From NCBI GenBank assembly GCA_039704465.1, contig JASFAU010000008.1, positions 620,001 to 684,000 of the forward strand: DNA of 64,000 nt. The letters run 5' to 3'. This DNA is from Plasmodiophora brassicae. Lineage: Eukaryota; Endomyxa; Phytomyxea; Plasmodiophorida; Plasmodiophoridae. A program made the position numbers and the translations under genes. The notes beneath the pieces are model-generated. The model was not told where the DNA came from, ran no database searches, and saw only the letters and a list, made by a program, of their open reading frames with translations. Positions 45,998-55,931 of this stretch are shown in pieces (within the stretch, counting starts at the first letter, position 1; every line of letters begins with the position of its first letter).

Positions 45998-48358
45998 ATG
46001 TTATCCGGCGATGACGAGCACGGCCGACTGTCGCCGCTGCTGGCGTTCGACAGCGAGCAGCTCGTCGCCACGTCGCATCGTCAATGGGCGGCGGTGCAGA
46101 ACCTCGACACGTTCTTCCAGAAGATAAGTCGTCGCCCGTGGTCGGTGCTGCTGGCGATCCGTCTGACGTGCATGCGTGCACATTTATGAGTATTTTGAAG
46201 AAAGGGGGTTCTGGAGAATGACCCTGTCCCGAATTGTGAGCCTGCTGACATTGTCGTTCACCATTCTGTTCTCGACGTTCCTGCTGCTGTACGTGGATTG
46301 GAACGAAGTCCTCAACTGCCACACCAGGCGGTCGTGTGCGAAGATCATTGGCATTCGGCAAGATGCGCTGAAGAAGTATGGGGTTTACGCGATGTCACTG
46401 TTGAGTAACTAACACGTTTCATAGCGTTAGCTTTGGCGACGCGGTTGTCATAGCCTATTTCGTCGTGTTTTCCCTCTACTGGCTCTGGAACTTAACCAGC
46501 TTTCTGTACGGGCTTCGGGACGGATTCGAAATGAGGGCGTTCTACAACACAAAACTCAACATCACTGACGTGAGCGGCGTGACGATTGTAGCGACGCAGT
46601 GCAACGTTCTGATGGTTGCACGTCAGGACGCCCTTCAGACAATGGAATGGGCCGACATTGTGACCCGCCTCGAGCAGCTACAAAGATCCTTCAAAATATC
46701 AATCATCAAGGACCACGATGCTCTCGGTAGGCGTACCGTGAGTTCGTAAGCGAACATCCCTGACACCCAGTCATGCTAGACATATCGAACCGTATTCTAA
46801 GGAGAGATAACTACTTCATCGGTACGTACACGTCTGCGGTCATCTGCTCGTTCGGCCAGCGATTGATTGTTGCACTCTCCAGCGATGGTGAATTGTAATA
46901 TTCTAGACTTATCTATCCCGTTCCTGACGAAAGAGCTGCATGTCCCACCGATCCTGGGGAAATCGCTCGAGTGGAACATTCGCTTCTGCGTGCTCAACTC
47001 CATGTTTCACGACGAAACGTTTACGATCCCGGAATCGTTCTTTCGCGAGCCGGAACGCCTGCGACGATTACTGGTTCGCATGGCCTGCGCGAACCTCATC
47101 CTGATGCCGTTTATCCTCATCTTCATGATCATATTCTTCTTCCTGAAGAACGCTGAGGAACTGCACAGCAGGAGGTCGTACCTGGGCCCTCGTCAGTGGT
47201 CCTCGTTGGCCCAGTGGATGTTCCGCGAGTTCAACGAAGTGCCTCACGTTTTCAAGGCGCGTCTGAACGCGTCCCATGAGGACGCCTTGGCGTACATTAG
47301 CCAGTTTCCTCCAGGAGCGATATCGATTCTGGCGCAATTCGTTGCGTACGTGTCGGGGGCGATCATCGCGGTCCTCCTTCTCCTAACTGCCAGCGACACT
47401 GCGCTTGTGATGGACATTCAGATCCTGGGCCATTCGCTGGTGTACTATTTGGTGGCATTCACTGCACTGCTCGCTGCATCGAGATCCCTTGTTGCGACGC
47501 GCCGGCCGAACCAGGACTTTGGCGTGCTGATGTCCAATGTGTTTCGGCACACACATTACATGTCAACGCTGTGGCAGGAACAGCCTCAGTCGTCTATTGT
47601 TCGGAGAGAGTTCTCCCGGCTGTACCCCTTCAAGGTCATCGCATTCCTTCAGGTAGCTGGCAGAGTCAGCGGTGGGGCCCTGCCGTCAAGCCGGTCTGAT
47701 CGTTCACCTGCAGGAAGTGCTGTGCGTGCTCACCACGCCGTTGGTGCTCGGTGTCACTCTACCAGCAACGGTGGATCGCGTCATTGGGTTCGTTCAGCAG
47801 CACACGGTCCGGTTGCCGGGCGTGGGCGACGTTTGCGACTTTGCGACCTACGATTTCTCCATGTTCAGCGAGACCCGCGCCAGGTCCAGTGACACCGCTG
47901 CCAACATAGGTCGGCATTGCTCGACGTGTGTGGACGGATGAATGTGGGATTTGCTAACGGCTGGTGTCGTTGTTGCTACAGCGGGCTCCATTCGCAAGGT
48001 GGAAAAGTCCCTCGTGTCGTTCTCGATGACCCACCCGTCGTGGTGCCCCAATCGACGATGCGTCGAACTGCTGTCCGAGCTGGCAGACCAGGCAGAACCG
48101 TTGCAACAGGAACCCGAGCCGTCTCAAGGGCGGACGGATGCTGCTGCGTTGGATTCGCCGAGGCATCATCAGCACGTGCCCCTGTCCCCGGACGCCAGCG
48201 ACCTCTCCGAGAGCACACGAGCACTGGCGCTGAACGTCAGCCAGATCGTGTTCTCCGGGCCCTCCTCCATGTCCCACCGCCTGGACATGCAAGCGGCCAT
48301 GATGCGGTCCATTGTCCGGACAGATCGGGAAGACGACGCGACCCGGAGCGTCGTCTAG
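45998..48358 (+). CDS. ATG9: autophagy-related protein 9 (ATG9)
   Basis: Multi-spanning lipid scramblase on vesicles that seed autophagosomes. The first exon (MLSGDDEHGRLSPLLAFDSE ... AVQNLDTFFQK) joins IYEYFEERGFWRMTLSRIVS across an apparent AT-AC intron. Then come helix blocks (LLTLSFTILFSTFLLLYVDW), after a GT-AG intron with ACTAAC branch site GDAVVIAYFVVFSLYWLWNL, TIVATQCNVLMVARQDALQT, VTRLEQLQRSFKISIIKDHD, LDISNRILRRDNYFI, and the core SLEWNIRFCVLNSMFHDE, REPERLRRLLVRMACANLIL, RSYLGPRQWSSLAQWMFREF and NEVPHVFKARLNASHEDA. Later exons give LQEVLCVLTTPLVLGVTLPA and SIRKVEKSLVSFSMTHPSW. The tail is hydrophilic and ends RSVV. All conserved ATG9 core motifs are present. Confidence 0.93.
46124..46181 (+). 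other. candidate AT-AC intron in ATG9
   Basis: 58 nt beginning ATAAGT and ending GTGCAC. Removing it joins ...DTFFQK to IYEYFEERGF in phase 0, exactly the conserved ATG9 FF..(V/I)Y.Y motif. The only nearby GT-AG choice (46128 to 46190) gives an immediate stop. Confidence 0.6.
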
Positions 48359-48431
48359 ATCCACACCAGCTACGACAGTAAAACGCACGTTGAACATGCC
48401 GCTGTATGACTAACAGCTCGTGACGGCCCGA

Positions 48432-50504
48432 TCACCCGCGTTTGAACTGATCCTTGAACTCAGACACGCCGTCGAACGGTATCCGGATGGGGCGATCCGG
48501 CCCCTGCGGCAGGTGGTGGGCCGCCTGCTCCGGCAACCTGTGTGCCACGTACGCCGACCTGGCCTCCGACGCCCCGTCGAACCCGGACGCGGCCGGCGCC
48601 GCACGACTGGTCGGCGTCGTCAGCCTAACGACCCTGGTCGCGTCGGCGAGCGGCGCCGTGTAACTCGCGCGCGTCTCGGTCACGCCGTCGAACGGCAGCG
48701 GCACCCGTTGGTGGTACGTCTGGCCGTGTTCCCGGGCGCGCTGCGCATCCAGAGCGATGGGGACGTAATCGACCGCGTAGGACGAGGCGCCGTCGAACGG
48801 CGGCCGCGGCGCCGGCCCCCGCTGCCCGCCGGATTCGTCGTCATGATGCACCCGCCTGCTCGCCTGGCGCAGCTCGTCGATCGGCACCGGCCTGTAATCC
48901 GATCGCGACACGGATTCCCCGTCGAACGTCAGCGGCACCCGCGTCCAGGTGCCGAACGCGGACGTCTCCCGCCCCGGCAGCGGCATCGGCGTGTAACTCG
49001 CACGAGACTCGCTGACGCCTTCGAACGTCAGCGACGACGACGACGACGCCGCCGTGGAATCCGCCGGCGCCGTCGTCGGCTGGCTTAGCGCGCGTCCACG
49101 ATGCGGCGCCGGGTAATCGGATCGCGCCGTCGACGCCCCGTCGAACGCGGGCGTTGCCAACGCCTTCGCCATCGGCTGGCGCGCGGCCGGCGCCATCGGG
49201 TGCGACACGTAATCCGCCCGCGATGTCGACTGCCCTTCGAACGGCGTCTCGCTGATCGGGTCGACGGCGGCGGCGTGGCGACCCGATCTTGTCGCCGTCG
49301 CCGACGACCTCGTCGTCGTCGGTGGTGGTGCCCTGTAGTCCGCCCGATGCACCGACGTCCTAAGCAGGACACGTCAGGGGGCGGAGCGGGACGCGGACGC
49401 GATACTGGACGGTCCCGACCCTTCGAACGGAATGGGTTCGTCCTCGGAAGGAGCGGCGGCGTCGAACGCGACCCGATTGGCGGCGGCCACCACGTCGCTG
49501 CCGTACGGGACGTAGCAGGCGCGCGCCTCGCTGACGCCTTCGAACGGCGACGCCGCCGGGTGGCTGTCGAACGCCTGGAACGCCGACGCGGACGGTCGCG
49601 CCGGGATCGCCTTGGCGACGTCGTGACGGACGTAGCTCGACCGGGATTCGGTCGTGCCCTCGAACGGGATCTCCGGGTCGCCCGCCTCGTCGTCGTCGTC
49701 GAACGCGCCGCGATTCGCCGCCGCCTCCAGTGGCATCGCGTGGAACTCGGCACGGTACGACGACGTCGCGTCGAAGGGCGCCGCCGACATCATCATCACG
49801 TCGTGGACGTGCACGTCCGGGTCGTCGTCGAGGCGGCGCCGGGCGGGTCCCGCGTCCCGCGCCGACGACCCGTCGTCGTCGAACGGGACCGCCCGGAAAT
49901 CGGATCGGGTCGTCGACTGCCCGGTGAACGGCAGGACGAGACGTGGTTTCGGGGGCGCCGGCGCCGACGACGGCGGCCGCTGGACGTCGTGCCGTCGGTA
50001 ATCGTCCCGCGCCGACGACTTCCAGGCGCCCGACGCGTTGTCGTCCGGGAAGACGGATCCCGTGCGACGTTGCGGGTCGTTGACGATGGCCGATTCGCGA
50101 TGGCTCCCAGGGTAGTACCGATAGTCGTGCGACGTCGGCACGCCCAGGAACGGGATCTTCAGCGAGCCACGCGTCGCGCTCGTCGACGGCGACGATGAGG
50201 CCGGCGGCGGCGGCGGCTGCTGGTGCACCATCGGGCGGTACTCGGCCCGGTACGACGACACGCCCGAGAACGCGCCGTCGTGTTCGAACACGGTCGTCGT
50301 CTGGCGGCCTGCCGGCGGCGCGCCTGGCAGGTTCGCGATCGTCGTACCGGGTCGGAAGTCGGCCCGGGACGTGGACGGGCCGGTGACGGCGTGGACCCGT
50401 ACCGGTGCCCTTGTCGCCGTCGACGACGACGACGGCGGCGGACCCGACCCCACCCATGGGCGGTATTCGTCGCGGTACATGGATGTCGACGCTGACGACG
50501 ACAT
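48432..50504 (-). CDS. SAXO: SAXO-like axonemal microtubule-stabilising repeat protein
   Basis: About 670 residues, built of roughly 18 copies of a short motif, consensus (P)F(D/E)G.S..R.(D/S)Y, spaced 30-45 residues apart with Pro/Ala/Ser-rich disordered linkers. Examples are PFTGQSTTRSDFRAV, PFDATSSYRAEFHAM, PFEGTTESRSSYVRH, PFEGVSEARACYVPY, TFDGESVSRSDYRPV and PFDGVTETRASYTAP. This is the Mn-type repeat of the STOP/SAXO (FAM154) family that binds and stabilises axonemal microtubules. A 60-nt intron at about 49364-49423 falls inside one repeat; splicing rebuilds PFEG|TSVHRADYRAP. Strong GC bias produces long shadow frames on the plus strand, which lack any periodicity. It is transcribed divergently from calcineurin. 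Confidence 0.82.
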
Positions 50505-50870
50505 GGGTGCCCAACGCGTCCCCTCGTCCCCGGGTTACCAATTGGGATCGTCGGCACCGTACCCCATGGCCAGCTGTGAAGACGGCCCTTAACGGGCAGG
50601 GCAAGGCCTCCTCCACCCGCCGCCGACTTTGTCCATTGCGCCTATGGGACGACACAAGCGCCACCTTCTCCTGCTCCAGACGCGGGCACTGTCGCTACAA
50701 CGGGGTGGGTCCGGTCGGGGAGGGCCTACCCGGTCAGGTCCCGGCAGCGGTTGACGTGGAAAGATCAGTGGGGTCCTGAGCACACAGGGTCCCCGGGGGG
50801 TGTGCTCGACTGGTATCGATCGGGTAGGGTACGCGAGCCATACCGTCGACGTCGATAGGTCGTCGTCGTT
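50505..50870. promoter_or_regulatory. divergent promoter region (SAXO-like / calcineurin A)
   Basis: 366 bp separate the two divergent start codons, so both promoters must lie here unless 5' UTR introns exist. Short frames are present but none looks coding. No TATA box is evident. A GGTCC-rich segment near 50700-50800 contains short GTCC/GGAC inversions. Confidence 0.4.
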
Positions 50871-52848
50871 ATGGACGCGGAGACGGCGCCGATCCCGGCG
50901 GCGGTCGACGATGACAAGGTGACGTTCGCTGACGGGTCGTTCCCCGACAAGACGTTCGGCGACGAACTCAGCAAGGACGACGACGACGACGTCGACCCGG
51001 GCGCCAAGACGCCGTTACCGCCGGATACGCCGGCGGCGGGGGCCGCTGCCGGCGTACCGCCTCGCGACCTGAAGGACGCCATCAACAGCAAGCTCCTGCC
51101 GGACCTGCCCGACGACCCGCCCGACGACCGCGTCGTCATCTCGGTGCAGCCGATCCCCAGGCGCCCGCTCAGCGAGGAGGCCCTGTTCTGCAAGGGGGCG
51201 TCGAAGCTGCCCGACCTGGAGCTGCTGAGGACCCACTTCCTGCGCGAAGGCAAGATCACGCACGCCTGCGCCGTGCGCCTCATCGTCCAGGCCACCGAGC
51301 TGTTCAAGAAGGAGCCCAACCTGCTGCACCTGCACGACCCGATCACGGTCTGCGGCGACCTGCACGGCCAGTACTACGACATGATGCGGTTACTGCAGGT
51401 CGGGGGCGACCCCGCCGACGTCCAGTACCTGTTCCTGGTAAGCCAGCGCGGGACGAACGCGCTCGTCGGTTTGTACTGATCGAATGCAGGGCGACTATGT
51501 CGACCGTGGGTGCTTCTCCTGCGAGGTCGTCCTGTACCTGTACGCGGTGAAGATCACGTACCCGGAGACGTTCTTCATGCTGCGCGGCAACCACGAGTGC
51601 CGCCACCTGACGTCGTTCTTCAACTTCCGCGACGAATGCATCTTCAAGTACACGCTCGACCTGTACAACGAGTTCATGGAGTCGTTCGACTACCTGCCGC
51701 TGGCGGCGACCATCAACGACAAGTTCCTGTGCATGCACGGCGGCCTGTCGCCCGACATCACCGCCCTGGACGACATCAACGACATCGACCGGTTCCGGGA
51801 AGTGCCCCGCGAAGGCCCCATGTGCGACCTGCTATGGTCGGACCCGTTCGACGAGAACCTCGAGCACGAGCCGGACGACCTGAGCGGCGGCAAGCGGGCG
51901 CCGGCCGCTGGGGGCGCCCCTGGGCCTGCCCCGCCACCGGGACCGAAACAGCAGCAGCAACCGCTGTCGCCGAAGCAGACGCCGGCCGAATCCGCCGACC
52001 AGTGGTTCACGTACAACGAGACGCGCCAGTGCTCGTTCGTGTTCGGCGTCGCCGCCGTCGACATGTTCCTGAAGAAGAACCGGCTGACGGCCGTCATCAG
52101 GGCGCACGAGGCCCAGCTGGAAGGGTACCGGATGCAGATGCAGAATAAGCACGGCATCCCCAGGGTCATCACCATATTCAGCGGTAACGTCGTCGTCTGC
52201 ACGCGGGTGCATCGCGTCCAAACACGGGGCTGACCGGTTGGGCGGGTGGTCCCCACAGCGCCAAACTACTGCGACGTGTACCGCAACAAGGGCGCCTGTC
52301 TGCACTTCGACGACGAGCTGCTGAACATTCGCCAGTTCATGAACTGCGAGCACCCGTACTACCTGCCCAACTTCATGGACGTGTTCTCCTGGTCGTTGCC
52401 GTTCGTGGCGGAGAAGGTGACCGACATGCTGGCGGCGGTGATCGACTCGAGCGGCGACGGGTCGCAGTCGGAGAGCGAGGAGTCGCAGGAGGCGGGCGTC
52501 CCGGCCAGGGGGCCGAAGTCCAAGGTCCTGTCGGAACGCGGGCAGGTCTTCAAGGACAAGGTCCTGGCGGTGACCAAGCTGGTCCGCGTGTACAAGATCC
52601 TCCGCGAGCACAACGAGCTGATCATGCAGCTGAAGCAGCTGACGCCGAACAAGATGGTGCCGAAGGGGCTGCTGTCGCAGGGCAAGGACGCCATCCTGGC
52701 CGCCGTCGCCGACTTCAAGAGCGCACAGACCGCCGACCTAGTGAACGAGCGGCGGCCGTCGTTCGACGGGGTACCCGCGAGCATGTTCGACCCGAAACTG
52801 AAAGACAAGGAGGCGACGTCGCCGTCGTCAACGAAATCAACATCGTGA
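50871..52848 (+). CDS. PPP3C: calcineurin A (PP2B catalytic subunit)
   Basis: Ca2+/calmodulin-dependent Ser/Thr phosphatase. Three exons: 50871-51437, 51490-52183 and 52259-52848. An acidic, Pro-rich N-terminal extension (about 100 residues) precedes [20 protein letters not shown]. Metal-binding motifs are [18 protein letters not shown] (beginning exactly at the first splice junction) and [19 protein letters not shown] and the [14 protein letters not shown] block straddling intron 2 follow. The calcineurin-B-binding helix contains [20 protein letters not shown]. The calmodulin-binding region is [20 protein letters not shown], with [20 protein letters not shown] as in animal enzymes. Unusual is a Gly/Pro/Gln-rich insert (about 45 residues, near 51880-52000) between LLWSDPF and [16 protein letters not shown] possible autoinhibitory segment lies at the C-terminus. 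Confidence 0.94.
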
Positions 52849-52999
52849 GCCCATCGTCCACGGAAGAGGGGGTCACGACCAGACAGGCGTGTGCGGTGGT
52901 CCCATTCATTAAACGTATTCACTGGATTGACGACCGACCGACCGATCGCCGTCTCGGGCACGCCACGCTTCCCAGTTCATTAACCACGGCAGATGACGA

Positions 53000-53503
53000 T
53001 CACTGCTGGATGGCCGCTGTCAGCTCAGCAATGACAGCGTCGTACGCGTTTCGTGGCGACTGTGACGCGGCGACGTGGGTAGCGGCAGGCTCTGCACAGG
53101 CGCGTTCTGTGCGACCGAGTTGCGGAAACGGCGGCGGCGGAACACAAGTGTTGGGCCGCAAGGCACGGTTCGTGGCTTCCTCGATTCGCACCCGAACCGA
53201 CCCCCGGACCTGTTTCAGGAACGATCGGGCAGTCGGCGATCCACACGCTCGCTCTTCAACGCGACACAGGTGGTCACCGAACTCTTCGATGCCGCGCATG
53301 ACGGCCACGAATTCACGGCCGCGCAGCAGCGCCGTCGCCCGCGCCCCGACCTGCAACGCGTCGATCTGGACTGCCACGTGCTTCCTCATCTTGTCGTGCG
53401 CGTGGCTCCACGCGCGACCCAGCGCGCCATCGTCGGCGTCGACCTGCACCCACCCGACGTCCTCGTCCATGCTGCCCGCGCGCCCACAAGAAGTACCGGC
53501 CAT
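53000..53503 (-). CDS. unknown helical protein
   Basis: Not recognised. 167 residues from an ATG at 53501-53503, with a second Met (MDEDVGWVQVDADDGALGRA) possible as the start. The middle is predicted mostly helical (HAHDKMRKHVAVQIDALQVG, REFVAVMRGIEEFGDHLCRV, SFLKQVRGSVRVRIEEATNR). A Pro-rich patch (VPPPPFPQLG) follows and the protein ends AYDAVIAELTAAIQQ. No targeting signal or membrane segment is seen. The amphipathic helices suggest a small helical-bundle or complex subunit such as a BLOC- or syntaxin-like fold, which is only inference. Confidence 0.5.
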   Translation of the reverse strand: MAGTSCGRAGSMDEDVGWVQVDADDGALGRAWSHAHDKMRKHVAVQIDALQVGARATALLRGREFVAVMRGIEEFGDHLCRVEERACGSPTARSFLKQVRGSVRVRIEEATNRALRPNTCVPPPPFPQLGRTERACAEPAATHVAASQSPRNAYDAVIAELTAAIQQ

Positions 53504-53739
53504 TAAGGCGCCACATGTGACATGTGGTAGAGCCTCCAGGGGTCGGAGAATGTGACAAAACGGCTGCCCGTGTCCACCCGCCCGTTCGCGTACGGGATTT
53601 TGGTTGCCGGCAGCCCCCAGTGCCCAGTGTGACAGACTGGCAGTGCAGCCGTAGCCAGCGTTTGTTTTTCGGCAACTGGAATTTTTGTTCAGAGGTGGAT
53701 TGAGAGTGGGGTCGACGAGGGGGACACCGTCGCCGAGGG

Positions 53740-54187
53740 ATGGCAGTTGGGCACACGGCAGCGGCGAAGGCGGAGGAGCCGGAGGTGGAGGTGGAGGAGG
53801 ACGATGAGGGGGACAAGCCCAAGGCGGTGAAGTGGGACGACATCCCGGAGCGGTTCCGCAAGCCGAGCACGACGCCGTTCGACTACCGGTTCACGGCGCA
53901 GAACCAGGCGCGTCACTGCTGGACGCGGTACAACGAGTTCCTGATCTGCGCCCGCGACAAGGGATGGCCGGATACGGAATGCCAGAAGCTGCGGAAGTGG
54001 TACCTGGGCATCTGCCCGATGGCCTGGGTAAATCGTTGTATTCGCGTTCCTGGCCGGTTCCCGCGGCGCTGAAACCTGAGTCTGCTAGGTTGAGCGCTGG
54101 CGCGAGGAACGTGCCGACGGGAGGTTCGTCGGCGTCCAGTACACCGGCGACATTGAGGACGAAGCCGCCGCAGAGGCAGACGAGTAA
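53740..54187 (+). CDS. COX6B: cytochrome c oxidase subunit 6B
   Basis: Intermembrane-space subunit of respiratory complex IV. The N-terminus is acidic and Ala/Glu-rich (about 25 residues), longer than in animals but like plant forms. The core reads FDYRFTAQNQARHCWTRYNE, then FLICARDKGWPDTECQKLRK and WYLGICPMAW. The four cysteines form the diagnostic CX9C-CX10C pair. A 61-nt intron (54028-54088, GTAAAT ... GCTAG) follows MAW and leads to VERWREERADGRFVGVQYTG and an acidic end, stop TAA at 54185-54187. The WxxxR..G.F pattern completes the family signature. It is convergent with the VSR gene, about 150 bp apart. Confidence 0.95.
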
Positions 54188-54296
54188 GGGGGCGACCAGA
54201 CGAACCGCTGCCACCCGCGATGCCAAGCACGTGGGGTCGTCTACTAAACCGCACACAGCGTGTGATGGTCGAACCCGTTGCCCGAAAGATCGTGTT

Positions 54297-54302
54297 TTTA
54301 TT
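54297..54302 (-). terminator. candidate poly(A) signal (AATAAA on minus strand)
   Basis: TTTATT on the plus strand about 35 bp after the VSR stop, in the expected place for the minus-strand transcript. Confidence 0.5.
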
Positions 54303-54336
54303 GGTGCAAACGAGGGAGCGACATTGGGCCGCCCAT

Positions 54337-55931
54337 CTATACGAACCGCGTGTGCTCGTTTGCAGAATGGCCATCGCCTTCTAGGGGCACATACTGAGCC
54401 ATAATGCTGCGCAGCTCGTCCCTCATCTTGTTCGACGTGTGCTGGTGGTAGACGATCGCTGCCGCAATCAGGATGGCGGCCAGGATGACGATGAGCACGA
54501 TGATCGTGCCAACAGATGCGCCACCGTCGTGTTCGCAACTCTCGGGATCCGTCATGAAATCCGGCGAACCGGGCTCGTTGCATCGATCGCAAGCATCCCG
54601 CGTCTTGCCCAGCTCGCAACCCTTGCTGGGAGAGCACACGGCAGGTTCAAGGCCGTTGGTGTAGGCGGTGCACATAGTTTTCAGAACGCCACAGTGAGCC
54701 AGGTCCAGCGGCATTGGACAGGACAGCGACCCGTAGTACGTGACGCCGTTGACGATGAGAGTCGGCAAGAGGTACACGCCATCGTCCTCCTTCGCCTTGA
54801 GCTCGGCCTCAATCATACTGTTCGTCCCGCTTGTCTGGTCGGACCCACCCGAACTCTGCACACAATCATGGACGCCGTTCCACGATAGACCATCGATCTT
54901 CTCAACAACCGACTTCGAGCATGCCTAGGCGGGACGTTACCATGGGAACGCGCATAGACCTACGATGGATAAACGGGGACCTACCTCATCAACCGTGTTG
55001 ACAGAAGCACACTTTGTTCTAAACTCATTGACGTATGCCCACCAAAGGTATTCCTTCTGACCACTCTTCGCCTGCTGGAATATGCACATCTCTCGCAGGT
55101 TTTCCTGGACGACCTGAGCGCCGCTGACGCCTTCGTTCAGGTCGTGATCAGGGTCGACGGCGCAGTACTTTCCGCTGTTGGTGCACTGGTTGCCACAGAC
55201 GTCGCCCTTGTCACCTGCCGGACGGTAAGATGGTGCACAGTACATCGAACATGAAGCAACCGCTTACATCCATAGCTCTTGCCACTGACGAAGAAGTACC
55301 GGACGTCAAACCGTGCCTTCTTCTCCAACGCCTTGGCGATATCACGGAAGTTCAGCTTGAACTCGAAAGCCTGAGGGTCCATCGACGACGTCCAGAGGCG
55401 GTAGTCGACGACATCGCTTTCAGGAAGACCGTATTCAATCGAAACCTCGATGAATGCGTCCGGGTGCTGTTCGGCCCAGTTCGTGATCTTGTCTCCAGCT
55501 GACTTCTTGATGATCATCGATGGGATGACGATGGACATTCCACTGCCGTCATTCGACATGTGCGGGAGCGGCCCATCACCGTCGTTCTTCACGATAACGG
55601 CAGTCGCGCCTGCATCCTGCGCGTGCCGCACCTTGGTGACGAACGTGCACCCTCCTCGCTCGAACATGTACACAATCGGGTTATGATTCGGGTTATTCGG
55701 CGTCTGCTGGATCGGCTTACACCCGGCCCGGTCATCGCGATTCGAGGACCAGAAGATCTGCCCACGCAACGATCGCCCGTAGGTCGGCATACCGAACAGC
55801 GACGGCTGCTCGTCGATCTGCCCACGCAGCTCCTGCGGCTGGGTCACTGACATCCTATTGTCAGACGATGCCCCGCACGCGATCACCACGAGCGCCAGCA
55901 GTGCGCACCACGCGCGGACGCCCACCATCAT
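54337..55931 (-). CDS. VSR: vacuolar sorting receptor (BP80/VSR type)
   Basis: Type I membrane receptor carrying soluble cargo to lytic compartments. The signal peptide is VRAWCALLALVVIACGASSD after the ATG at 55929-55931. The PA domain follows: FGMPTYGRSLRGQIFWSSNR, CKPIQQTPNNPNHNPIVYMF, ERGGCTFVTKVRHAQDAGAT. Next is the VSR central domain with DYRLWTSSMDPQAFEFKLNF and, across introns, VQENLREMCIFQQAKSGQKE, LWWAYVNEFRTKC, VYLLPTLIVNGVTYYGSLSC and VLKTMCTAYTNGLEPAVC. A transmembrane helix (GTIIVLIVILAAILIAAAIV) and the tail ELRSIMAQYVPLEG follow; this matches the plant VSR tail IMAQYMPL, a YXX-Phi clathrin-adaptor signal. The EGF repeats of plant VSRs are absent or reduced to a short Cys-rich segment. 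Confidence 0.9.

Noticed and set aside
48420..50198. Long plus-strand frames opposite the SAXO-like gene
   Set aside because: Very Arg-rich shadow translations with no periodic motif. The minus strand carries the repeat and a clean intron.
51343..52611. Minus-strand frames over calcineurin A
   Set aside because: Shadow frames of a strongly conserved phosphatase on the plus strand.
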